From Prevotellaceae bacterium UBA4336 (GTDB taxonomy: Bacteria > Bacteroidota > Bacteroidia > Bacteroidales > Bacteroidaceae): 27,158 nucleotides of DNA. The position numbers and the translations under genes were made by a program. The DNA is taken from positions 70,342 to 97,499 of the forward strand of contig DGTM01000048.1 of NCBI GenBank assembly GCA_002394305.1, written 5' to 3'. The first letter of the stretch is position 1. Every line of letters starts with the position of its first letter. Under the pieces are notes generated by a model that was not told where the DNA came from, did no database searches, and saw nothing but the letters and a program-made list of their open reading frames with translations. This document shows positions 14,931 through 21,832 of the stretch, piece after piece.

Positions 14931-14978
14931 TTATCACGTTATATCGTTATCACGTTATCACGTTATCTTGTTATTACG
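14931..14978. repeat. 8-bp tandem array (TTATCACG) between murG and murC
   Basis: Six consecutive 8-bp units on the plus strand (TTATCACG, TTATATCG, TTATCACG twice, TTATCTTG, TTATTACG) fill most of the 71-bp murG-murC spacer. The sense strand of the operon reads CGTGATAA. The 8-bp step sets it apart from the 9-bp arrays at neighbouring junctions. Confidence 0.92.
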
Positions 14979-14981
14979 ACA

Positions 14982-16100
14982 TCAGTCCTTAGCTTCTTTT
15001 GCGAGTTTGATGACTTCCTCGGCTATGATGCGGGCCGAGTCGCGCAATGCCAGCGCCGAGATGTTCTGGCTGAGCTGCCGGAGCTTGTCGGCATCGGCTA
15101 TGGTCTCCAGGGCAAGCGGGATGAGCTTCTCGGGAGCCTCGGCGTCGCGGACAAGCAAAGCAGCCTTGCGGTTTACGAGAGCCAGAGCGTTCTTCGTCTG
15201 ATGGTCCTCCGCCACATTGGGGCTGGGCACCAGGATGCAGGGCTTGCCCAACAGGCACAGCTCGCTGATGCTTCCGGCACCGGCACGGCTGATGACGAGG
15301 TCGGCCAGACGGTAAGCCTGATCCATGCGGCTGATGAAGTCGGTGACAACCAGATTGCCTGGCTTACCCTTCACGTCAATCAGCTGCTCTATCTCCTTCT
15401 TATAGTAACTGCCCGTCTGCCAGATGAACTGCACAGGCGACGCAGCGATGCGCGAGAGGTTGCGTATGACGCTCTCGTTCATGGTGCGGGCTCCCAGGCT
15501 GCCGCCAATGAGCAGGATGGTGGGCTTCGACGGATTGAGCCCGAAGGCTGCGGCACATTCCTCGCGCGACAGGGATTCGTTCAGCAGGTCCTGTCGCACG
15601 GGATTGCCGGTGAGCAGGATGCGGTCCTTGGGGAAAAAGCGTTCCATGCCTTCGTAGGCCACACATATCTTGCTTGCCTTTCGTGCCAACGATTTGTTGG
15701 TCAGTCCGGCATAGCTGTTCTGCTCCTGAATGAGGCAGGGGATGCCCAGCTCGTAGGCCGCACCCAGGGTAGCCGAACTGGCATAGCCGCCCACGCCTAC
15801 TGCCACGTGGGGCTGGAAATCGCGCAGAATCTGCTTCACCATGCGCTTGCTGCGCAGGTAGTCCCTGAGGATGCTGATGTTGCCCAGCCTCCACAGCGGG
15901 CGGAGCAGGCCGCGCACCGGCAGCCCCACTATCTCGTAGCCGGCAGCAGGCACACGCTGCATCTCCATTCTGCCCTCGGCGCCCACGAAGAGAATCTTCA
16001 CGTCGGGCCGTATCTCGCGCAATGCACCAGCGATGCTCACGGCCGGGAAGATGTGTCCCCCCGTACCGCCACCGCTTATTATGACTCTCAGTTCACTCAT
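14982..16100 (-). CDS. murG: UDP-N-acetylglucosamine--(pentapeptide) pyrophosphoryl-undecaprenol N-acetylglucosamine transferase
   Basis: A GT-B glycosyltransferase (372 residues) at the inner face of the membrane that adds GlcNAc to lipid I, giving lipid II. The N-terminal loop GGGTGGHIFPA (10-20) binds the lipid I side, and GVGGYASS and LIQEQNSYAGLTNK are conserved MurG segments. The UDP-GlcNAc-binding half carries LIGGSLGARTMN and SRAGAGSISEL. Family length, start at the first Met. It sits between ftsW and murC with a 9-bp array upstream and an 8-bp array downstream. Confidence 0.94.
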   Translation of the reverse strand: MSELRVIISGGGTGGHIFPAVSIAGALREIRPDVKILFVGAEGRMEMQRVPAAGYEIVGLPVRGLLRPLWRLGNISILRDYLRSKRMVKQILRDFQPHVAVGVGGYASSATLGAAYELGIPCLIQEQNSYAGLTNKSLARKASKICVAYEGMERFFPKDRILLTGNPVRQDLLNESLSREECAAAFGLNPSKPTILLIGGSLGARTMNESVIRNLSRIAASPVQFIWQTGSYYKKEIEQLIDVKGKPGNLVVTDFISRMDQAYRLADLVISRAGAGSISELCLLGKPCILVPSPNVAEDHQTKNALALVNRKAALLVRDAEAPEKLIPLALETIADADKLRQLSQNISALALRDSARIIAEEVIKLAKEAKD

Positions 16101-16110
16101 AGTTTAATAT

Positions 16111-16173
16111 TATAGGACTTATAGGACTTATGGGACCTATAGGACTTATAGGACTTATAGGACTTATAAGACA
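16111..16173 (-). repeat. 9-bp tandem array (CCTATAAGA type) between ftsW and murG
   Basis: Seven 9-bp units in the 63-bp spacer and the end of ftsW (plus-strand TATAGGACT, with variants TATGGGACC and TATAAGACA). In operon sense the first unit is GTCTTATAA, which encodes the last Val-Leu of FtsW and its TAA stop. The array then runs to 11 bp before the murG start codon. Confidence 0.95.
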
Positions 16174-17387
16174 TCTATTGCTCTTGGTTTCTTGGTTTCG
16201 TATTCTGGCTTGCGCTTCGCCGTATGGCTTACGCTCAGTATCATTCCTATATATGTACACGTGATGAAGAGACTCGTTCCGCCTCGGCTGACGAGCGGCA
16301 GGGGCTGGCCTGTGACGGGGAAGGCTCCAACGGCCACCGCCATGTTCATCATAGCCTGCACCCCAATCATCAGCGCCAATCCCATGACCAGATAGGAGGG
16401 GAAGAGCGCCTTGCACTTCTGCGCGATGCGCATGGAGCGGTACATCAGCACCAGGTAGAGGCAGAGCACCAGCACGGCGCCGACAATGCCAAGCTCCTCG
16501 ATGATGATGGCATAGATGAAGTCGGAGAAGGCCTGCGGGATGAAGTCGCGCTGTTTGCTGTTGCCCGGGCCACGGCCTATGATGTTGCTTTGGGCTATCG
16601 CCACCTTGGCGTAAGTCTTCTGCGGATTCTCCTGGGGCTTGAAGTCCTTCGGGTCGGCAGGACGCTCCTGACTGTCGGTGATGCGGTGCACCCACGTGGG
16701 CACACGGTGCAGCGGGCCGTCGGTCTTGGTCCAGGCATCGAGCGTCTCCTCCGGTATGGAGTAGGCCACCGTGATGATGGAGCCGAAGCCTAATGCTCCC
16801 AGGCAGAACACGGCGATGAGAATCTTCTTGCGTATCTGTGCATAGAAGCAGATGCAGTACATCACGATGGCGATGATGAAGGCCGTGGAGGCGTTCTCCG
16901 TAAAGATGAGCACAATGGTGATGAAGGCAGCAAGCGCCACAATCTTGAGGGCCGTGGGACTGGCGCCCTTCTCGTCGCGCAGCGAGGAGAGGATGAAGCA
17001 ACTGAACCCGACAAGGCTCAGCTTGGCTATCTCGCTTGGCTGGAAGCGGATGAAGCCTATCTGTATCCACCGGCCGGCATCGTTGGTCTTCTGTCCGATG
17101 ACCAGCACTGCAATGAGCAGGAAGATGGAGATGAACATGCCGATGGTGCACAGCAGCTTGAAATAGTTGCAGGGAATGAAGTGTACGAGCCAGGCGATGA
17201 AGATGCCCATGAGCATGAACGAGCCGTGCTGCATGATGGGGTCCCAGTATGCGCCGGTGGCAAAGGTCATGCGCGAGCTGGCACTGTAGACCTCAATGAG
17301 CGAAATGGTGCACAGGATGATGAACACCGCCCAGATGCCCAGGTCACCGTGAATCAGGTTCTTGTTCTTGATGTTGTTCAGGTTCAT
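16164..17387 (-). CDS. ftsW: Septal peptidoglycan glycosyltransferase FtsW (SEDS family)
   Basis: A polytopic membrane enzyme (407 residues) that polymerises lipid II into septal glycan with its partner class B PBP, probably the PBP at 21833-23947. SEDS motifs in order: GRWIQIGFIRFQPSEIAKL (105-123), PQAFSDFIYAIIIEELG (284-300; Asp289 aligns with the conserved SEDS Asp) and GQPLPLVSRGGTS (360-372), where many proteobacteria have SYGGS. A long extracytoplasmic loop (about 210-285) carries DAWTKTDGPLHRVPTWV. FtsW rather than RodA is inferred from dcw context between murD and murG. The stop codon and last two residues fall in the first repeat unit of the spacer. Confidence 0.93.
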   Translation of the reverse strand: MNLNNIKNKNLIHGDLGIWAVFIILCTISLIEVYSASSRMTFATGAYWDPIMQHGSFMLMGIFIAWLVHFIPCNYFKLLCTIGMFISIFLLIAVLVIGQKTNDAGRWIQIGFIRFQPSEIAKLSLVGFSCFILSSLRDEKGASPTALKIVALAAFITIVLIFTENASTAFIIAIVMYCICFYAQIRKKILIAVFCLGALGFGSIITVAYSIPEETLDAWTKTDGPLHRVPTWVHRITDSQERPADPKDFKPQENPQKTYAKVAIAQSNIIGRGPGNSKQRDFIPQAFSDFIYAIIIEELGIVGAVLVLCLYLVLMYRSMRIAQKCKALFPSYLVMGLALMIGVQAMMNMAVAVGAFPVTGQPLPLVSRGGTSLFITCTYIGMILSVSHTAKRKPEYETKKPRAIDVL

Positions 17388-17394
17388 TGTTGTT

Positions 17395-17457
17395 TATAGG
17401 ACTTATGGGACTTATAGGACTTATGGGACTTATAGGACTTATGGGGCTTATGGTGCT
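17395..17457 (-). repeat. 9-bp tandem array (CCTATAAGA type) between murD and ftsW
   Basis: Seven 9-bp units. The first five alternate TATAGGACT and TATGGGACT, forming an 18-bp dimer repeat, and two diverged units follow (TATGGGGCT, TATGGTGCT). The end touching murD contributes to its TAA stop (17457-17459), and further TAA codons recur in the same frame through the array. The other end lies 7 bp from the ftsW start. Confidence 0.95.
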
Positions 17458-18791
17458 TAGAGGTTTCTGACTTGTTCGCAGAACTGTTCGCCACGGTCCT
17501 CCATGTTCTTGAAGAGGTCGAAGCTGGCGCAGCAGGGGCTGAGCAGGACGGTGTAGCCCGGACGGGCCATGCGGCTGCAGGCCTCCACGCAGTCCTTCAT
17601 GTTGTGGGTGTCGGCCACAGGAATGCCCATTCCATCGAAAAATTCGTGCAGCTTCGTGTTGTCGGCTCCGAGGTAGACGAGGCCGGCGCATTTCTTCTGC
17701 ACCAGTTCCTTGATGGCTGTGTAGTCGTTGCCTTTGTCCTTGCCGCCGATGATGAGGATGGTGGGCGAGGTCATGCTCTCCAGAGCGTACCAGCAGGCGT
17801 CGACGTTGGTGGCCTTCGAGTCGTTGATGTACTGCACGCCGCCCACGCGAGCAACTTTCTGCAGTCGGTGTTCCACGCCCTCGAAGTCGCTCAGGCTCTG
17901 CCGCAGCGTGTCGTCGTCGATGCCGCTGAGATGTGCCGCGATGCCGGCTGCCAGGCTGTTGTACATGTTGTGCTTGCCGTGCAGACTGAGGCTTTCCTGC
18001 TCCATGTTGAAGGGCGTGGGGTACTCGAGCACATACTTCCCGTCGGCGATGTAGCCTATCATGCCCGTCTTGCTGACGATGCTGAAGGGGCACTTCTTCG
18101 CCTTGATGCCGTACTTCTTGAGTTCGCGGCTGATGATGGGGTCGTCGTTCCAGTAGATGAAGGCGTCGTCCTCGGTCTGGTTCTGCACGATGCGCATCTT
18201 GGCATCGGTGTATTTCTGCATGGAACCTTCGTAGCGGTCCAGGTGGTCCGGCGTGATGTTGAGCAGGACGGCGATGTTGGCGCGGAAGTCGTACATGTTG
18301 TCGAGCTGGAAGCTGCTGAGCTCGATGATGTAGTAGTCGAAAGTCTTGCCCTCGGCTATCTGCAGGGCCAGGCTTCGCCCGATGTTGCCTGCCAGCCCGA
18401 CGTTGTAGCCTGCAGCCAGGAAGATGTGATAGATGAGACTGGTGGTTGTCGTCTTGCCATTGGAGCCGGTGATGCATATCATCTTGGCATCGGTGTACCT
18501 GCCGGCGAACTCTATCTCGCTGATGATGGGTATGCCGGCGTTCCTGACCTTCTGCACCATGGGTGCGTCCTCGGGGATGCCCGGGCTCTTCACCACCTCG
18601 CTGGCGCTGAGGATGAGTTCCTCTGTGTGCTTTCCTTCTTCAAAGGGCACGTTGTACTGGCGGAGCAACTCCTTGTAGTTCTCCTTTATCTGTCCCATGT
18701 CGCTGACAAAGACATCGAACCCCTTCACCTTTGCCAAGGCTGCGGCTCCCACGCCGCTCTCGGCGGCGCCAAGTATTACTATCCTTTTCAT
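17457..18791 (-). CDS. murD: UDP-N-acetylmuramoylalanine--D-glutamate ligase
   Basis: A cytoplasmic Mur ligase (444 residues) adding D-Glu to UDP-MurNAc-L-Ala. The start at 18791 (MKRIVILGAAESGVGAA) places the N-terminal UDP-binding fold directly at the N-terminus. An upstream in-frame ATG at 18815 lies inside a GC-rich inverted repeat and would add eight unrelated residues. ATP loop ITGSNGKTTTTS (107-118), later NITPDHLDRY and NDSKATNVDACWYAL, which are characteristic of MurD. It is preceded by a 94-bp spacer holding the inverted repeat and followed by the 9-bp array before ftsW. Confidence 0.94.
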   Translation of the reverse strand: MKRIVILGAAESGVGAAALAKVKGFDVFVSDMGQIKENYKELLRQYNVPFEEGKHTEELILSASEVVKSPGIPEDAPMVQKVRNAGIPIISEIEFAGRYTDAKMICITGSNGKTTTTSLIYHIFLAAGYNVGLAGNIGRSLALQIAEGKTFDYYIIELSSFQLDNMYDFRANIAVLLNITPDHLDRYEGSMQKYTDAKMRIVQNQTEDDAFIYWNDDPIISRELKKYGIKAKKCPFSIVSKTGMIGYIADGKYVLEYPTPFNMEQESLSLHGKHNMYNSLAAGIAAHLSGIDDDTLRQSLSDFEGVEHRLQKVARVGGVQYINDSKATNVDACWYALESMTSPTILIIGGKDKGNDYTAIKELVQKKCAGLVYLGADNTKLHEFFDGMGIPVADTHNMKDCVEACSRMARPGYTVLLSPCCASFDLFKNMEDRGEQFCEQVRNL

Positions 18792-18805
18792 TTCTTCATT
18801 TACCA

Positions 18806-18883
18806 GACCCCCCATCCCCCTTTAGGGGGAGCCTTATGTTACTTTTTCTATCTTTTGTTCCCCCTAAAGGGGGCTAGGGGGTC
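18806..18883. repeat. 26-bp inverted repeat pair between mraY and murD
   Basis: Arms 18806-18831 and 18858-18883 are reverse complements at about 22 of 26 positions, and each contains the near-palindrome CCCCCTTTAGGGGG. The loop is 26 bp and T-rich on the plus strand. The 78-bp element almost fills the mraY-murD spacer. It resembles a miniature inverted-repeat element or an operon-internal hairpin. No transposase gene is present. Confidence 0.85.
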
Positions 18884-18885
18884 TT

Positions 18886-20151
18886 TTATCTTATCTTCAA
18901 TGTTACGATGGCGAGGGCCGCCATGATGATGGTCACGATCCAGAAGCGGACGGTTATCTTCGACTCCAGCCAGAATCCCTTGGGCCAGTTGATGAGGACC
19001 TTGAAGTCGGGCGGCAACTGGCCGGGAGCTACGCGGAAGGTGTCGTGGAGGGGCGCACGCTTGATGACGCGCCACTTCTCTCCGCGGCGGTTGCCCCGCT
19101 TGGCATAGTTGGTCTGCGCCAGCACGCTGATACTTTCCATGAAGAAGACGAAGCAGAGCAGGGGCAGGAGCAGCTCCTTGTGTATGATGATGGCTGTGAC
19201 GCCGATGATGCCGCCGATGGCCAGGCTTCCGGTATCGCCCATGAAGACCTGTGCGGGATAGGCATTGTACCAGAGGAAGCCGATGAGTGCGCCCACGAAG
19301 GCGCAGATGAAGATGACGAGCTCCTCCGACCCAGGTACGTACATAATGTTGAGGTAGGCAGCCATGTGGACGTGGCTGCTCACGTAGGCCAGGATGCCGA
19401 GGGCGATGCACATGATGGCTGCATTGCCGGCGCACATGCCGTCCATGCCGTCGTTCAGGTTGGAGCCGTTGCTCACCGCCATGACGATGAAGGTGGTGAC
19501 GATGACGAAGAAGATCCACCCGGCTGCCGTCCTGTACCGGCCCATGAAGCGAAAGATATCGGCGTAGTTGAGGTTGTTGTTCTTGACGAAGGGAATGGTG
19601 GTGATGGTACTCTTCACCTTCTCGCTACGGTGCGTCACGACCTGTTCCACGCCCTGCCGCTCGACCTCGATGTTCTCGCTGATGACGGCGTCGGGGCTCA
19701 GCCACAGCGTCAGACCGATGACCAGCCCGAGCACAGCCTGCCCGAGGAGCTTCCAGATGGGGCGCAGTCCGTCCTTCGAGATGCGCAGCTTGATATAGTC
19801 GTCGGCAAAGCCCAGCGCACCGAGCCAGACCGTGGTGAAGAGCATCATGAGCATGTAGATGTTGCGCAGACGGCCCAGCAGCAGGCATGGCACGAGGGTG
19901 GCGATGATGATGATGACGCCGCCCATGGTGGGCACGCCCTTCTTCTGCACGCCGTACGGGTCGATGCTGGGGTCGCGCTGGGTCTCGCTGCCGCCCCGGG
20001 CCTTCATCCACTTGATGAAATACTGGCCGAACCACATGGAGATGAGCAGACTCAGCACCAGGGTGAGTACCGCACGGAAGGAGATGTAGTGCCACAGGTT
20101 AGCTCCGGAGACACCGAACTGTCCTAAGTATCTGAACAGGTAATATAGCAT
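18886..20151 (-). CDS. mraY: Phospho-N-acetylmuramoyl-pentapeptide-transferase
   Basis: A polytopic inner-membrane enzyme (421 residues) that transfers phospho-MurNAc-pentapeptide to undecaprenyl phosphate, forming lipid I. Motifs: KKGVPTMGG (70-78), GFADDYIK (114-121, the Asp pair involved in catalysis), SNGSNLNDGMDG (227-238) and VFMGDTGSLAIGG (302-314). It is longer than proteobacterial MraY because of a segment at about 152-205 (SENIEVERQGVEQ to NNNLNYADIF) between membrane spans, as expected for Bacteroidota. It lies between murE and murD, with a 13-unit 9-bp array before it and the GC-rich inverted repeat after it. Confidence 0.95.
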   Translation of the reverse strand: MLYYLFRYLGQFGVSGANLWHYISFRAVLTLVLSLLISMWFGQYFIKWMKARGGSETQRDPSIDPYGVQKKGVPTMGGVIIIIATLVPCLLLGRLRNIYMLMMLFTTVWLGALGFADDYIKLRISKDGLRPIWKLLGQAVLGLVIGLTLWLSPDAVISENIEVERQGVEQVVTHRSEKVKSTITTIPFVKNNNLNYADIFRFMGRYRTAAGWIFFVIVTTFIVMAVSNGSNLNDGMDGMCAGNAAIMCIALGILAYVSSHVHMAAYLNIMYVPGSEELVIFICAFVGALIGFLWYNAYPAQVFMGDTGSLAIGGIIGVTAIIIHKELLLPLLCFVFFMESISVLAQTNYAKRGNRRGEKWRVIKRAPLHDTFRVAPGQLPPDFKVLINWPKGFWLESKITVRFWIVTIIMAALAIVTLKIR

Positions 20152-20164
20152 CTTGTTTTCTTTT

Positions 20165-20281
20165 TATGGGTCTTATGGGACTTATAGGTCTTATAGGTCT
20201 TATAGGACGTATAGGTCTTATGGGACTTATAGGTCTTATAGGTCTTATAGGACGTATAGGTCTTATAGGTCCTATAGGTCC
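20165..20281 (-). repeat. 9-bp tandem array (13 units) between murE and mraY, with a 45-bp internal duplication
   Basis: Thirteen consecutive 9-bp units (plus-strand TATGGGTCT, TATGGGACT, TATAGGTCT, TATAGGACG, TATAGGTCC) fill the 134-bp spacer. Units 2-6 (20174-20218) are identical to units 7-11 (20219-20263), a perfect 45-bp tandem duplication within the array. This is the longest array in the window. In the operon sense the unit reads CCTATAAGA. Confidence 0.95.
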
Positions 20282-20285
20282 TATT

Positions 20286-21746
20286 TTATCTTTTATCTTC
20301 CCCGAACGCTTCGCGGATGACTTCGTGGTCGTCGAAGTGATGCTTCACGCCTTGGATTATCTGGTAGTCCTCGTGACCTTTGCCTGCCACGAGGATGACA
20401 TCGCCGGGCTGGGCCAGGGTGCAGGCGGTGCGGATGGCTTCCCTGCGGTCCACGATGCTCAGGACGCTGCGGCGCTCCGTGGCGTCGAGTCCGGCCAGCA
20501 TGTCGTCGATGATGGCCTGCGGGTCCTCGTTGCGGGGATTGTCGCTCGTGATGATGACGCGGTCGCTGTGCCTGACGGCCTCCTGTGCCATGAGCGGACG
20601 CTTCCCCTTGTCGCGGTTGCCACCGGCGCCGCAGACCGTCCAGCACTGGCCGCGGCCCTGCAGCACCTCGTTGATGGTCGTGAGCACATTGACCAGAGCA
20701 TCCGGCGTGTGGGCATAGTCGACGATGGCCGTGACGCCTTCCTTCGAACGGATGGCTTCGAAGCGGCCGTTGACGGGTTTCTGAGCGCTGAGCAGCACGA
20801 GCGCCTGCTGCGGGTCGACACCCAGCATCACCGTCGCTCCGTAGACGGCAAGCAGGTTGCTGACGTTGAAGCGGCCCACGAACTGCACGCTCACTTCCCG
20901 TCCGTCCACCAGCAGGTCCATGCCCTCGAAGCTCTCCTCCATGATGCGGGCCTTGAAGTCGGCGGCGGAGTGGAGCGAATAGGTCTTGACCTGTGCCCGG
21001 CAGTTCTGCACCATGACCATGCCGTTGCGGTCGTCGGCATTGATGATGGCGAAGGCGTCGGCAGGCAGAGCGTCGAAGAAGGCCTTCTTCGCGTCGCGGT
21101 AGTTCTCGAACGTTCCGTGGTAGTCGAGATGGTCGCGGGTCAGGTTCGTGAAGATGCCCCCGGCGAAGCACAGGCCGCCGATGCGTTTCTGCGCCACGCT
21201 GTGGCTGCTCACCTCCATGAAGGCATACGCACAGCCCTCGTCGGCCATCTGCCCGAGCAGACGGTTCAGGGTGATGGGGTCCGGCGTGGTCACCTCGGTG
21301 GGGACAGGCTCGCCGTCGATGTAGTTGCAGACGGTGCTGCACAGTCCGCACTTGTAGCCAAGCTGGCGGAAGATGTTGTAGAGCACGGTGGCAATGGTCG
21401 TCTTGCCGTTCGTGCCGGTCACGCCGATGAGGTGCATGCGCTCCGTGGGGTCGCCGAAGTAGTGCGTAGCCAGGGGGCCCACCACTTCCTCCGTGTCGGG
21501 ATAGACGAGGTAGGTGACGCCGTCCGTCGTCTCGTCGGGCAGCTGTTCGCACACCACTGCCGTGGCTCCCAGCTCGATGGCCTTGCCGATGTAGGCATGG
21601 CCGTCCACCTGTGTGCCGCGCATCGCCACGAAGACTGCGCCAGGCTGAATGCGGCGGCTGTCTATCTCGATGCCTGTCACTTCCTTGTCCAAGCTGCCCA
21701 CCACCTTCCGGGGTGCGCAGGGCTGTATGAGTTGCTGTAGTTTCAT
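20286..21746 (-). CDS. murE: UDP-N-acetylmuramoyl-L-alanyl-D-glutamate--2,6-diaminopimelate ligase
   Basis: A cytoplasmic Mur ligase (486 residues) adding the third stem-peptide residue. The N-terminal MurE domain carries TGIEIDSRRIQPGAVFVA, then the ATP loop GVTGTNGKTTIAT (108-120), EVSSHSVAQKRI and NLTRDHLDYHGT. DNPRNEDP near residue 402 contains DNPR, the motif associated with meso-diaminopimelate rather than lysine selection, so the wall is predicted to be DAP-type. Full length. 9-bp arrays lie both before (PBP junction) and after (mraY junction). Confidence 0.95.
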   Translation of the reverse strand: MKLQQLIQPCAPRKVVGSLDKEVTGIEIDSRRIQPGAVFVAMRGTQVDGHAYIGKAIELGATAVVCEQLPDETTDGVTYLVYPDTEEVVGPLATHYFGDPTERMHLIGVTGTNGKTTIATVLYNIFRQLGYKCGLCSTVCNYIDGEPVPTEVTTPDPITLNRLLGQMADEGCAYAFMEVSSHSVAQKRIGGLCFAGGIFTNLTRDHLDYHGTFENYRDAKKAFFDALPADAFAIINADDRNGMVMVQNCRAQVKTYSLHSAADFKARIMEESFEGMDLLVDGREVSVQFVGRFNVSNLLAVYGATVMLGVDPQQALVLLSAQKPVNGRFEAIRSKEGVTAIVDYAHTPDALVNVLTTINEVLQGRGQCWTVCGAGGNRDKGKRPLMAQEAVRHSDRVIITSDNPRNEDPQAIIDDMLAGLDATERRSVLSIVDRREAIRTACTLAQPGDVILVAGKGHEDYQIIQGVKHHFDDHEVIREAFGEDKR

Positions 21747-21760
21747 TGGTCGGTTTCTTT

Positions 21761-21823
21761 TATAGGTCTTATAGGACTTATAGGACTTATAGGACTTATA
21801 GGACTTATGGGACTTATAGGTCT
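21761..21823 (-). repeat. 9-bp tandem array (CCTATAAGA type) between the PBP gene and murE
   Basis: Seven consecutive 9-bp units (plus-strand TATAGGTCT, TATAGGACT four times, TATGGGACT, TATAGGTCT) lie within the 86-bp spacer. The array begins 14 bp from the murE start and ends 9 bp short of the PBP stop codon. Orientation relative to transcription is the same as in the other arrays. Confidence 0.95.
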
Positions 21824-21832
21824 TATGTTATG

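Noticed and set aside
20165..20281. CRISPR array
   Set aside because: Units are 9 bp, directly tandem with no spacers between them, and no cas genes are present in the window.
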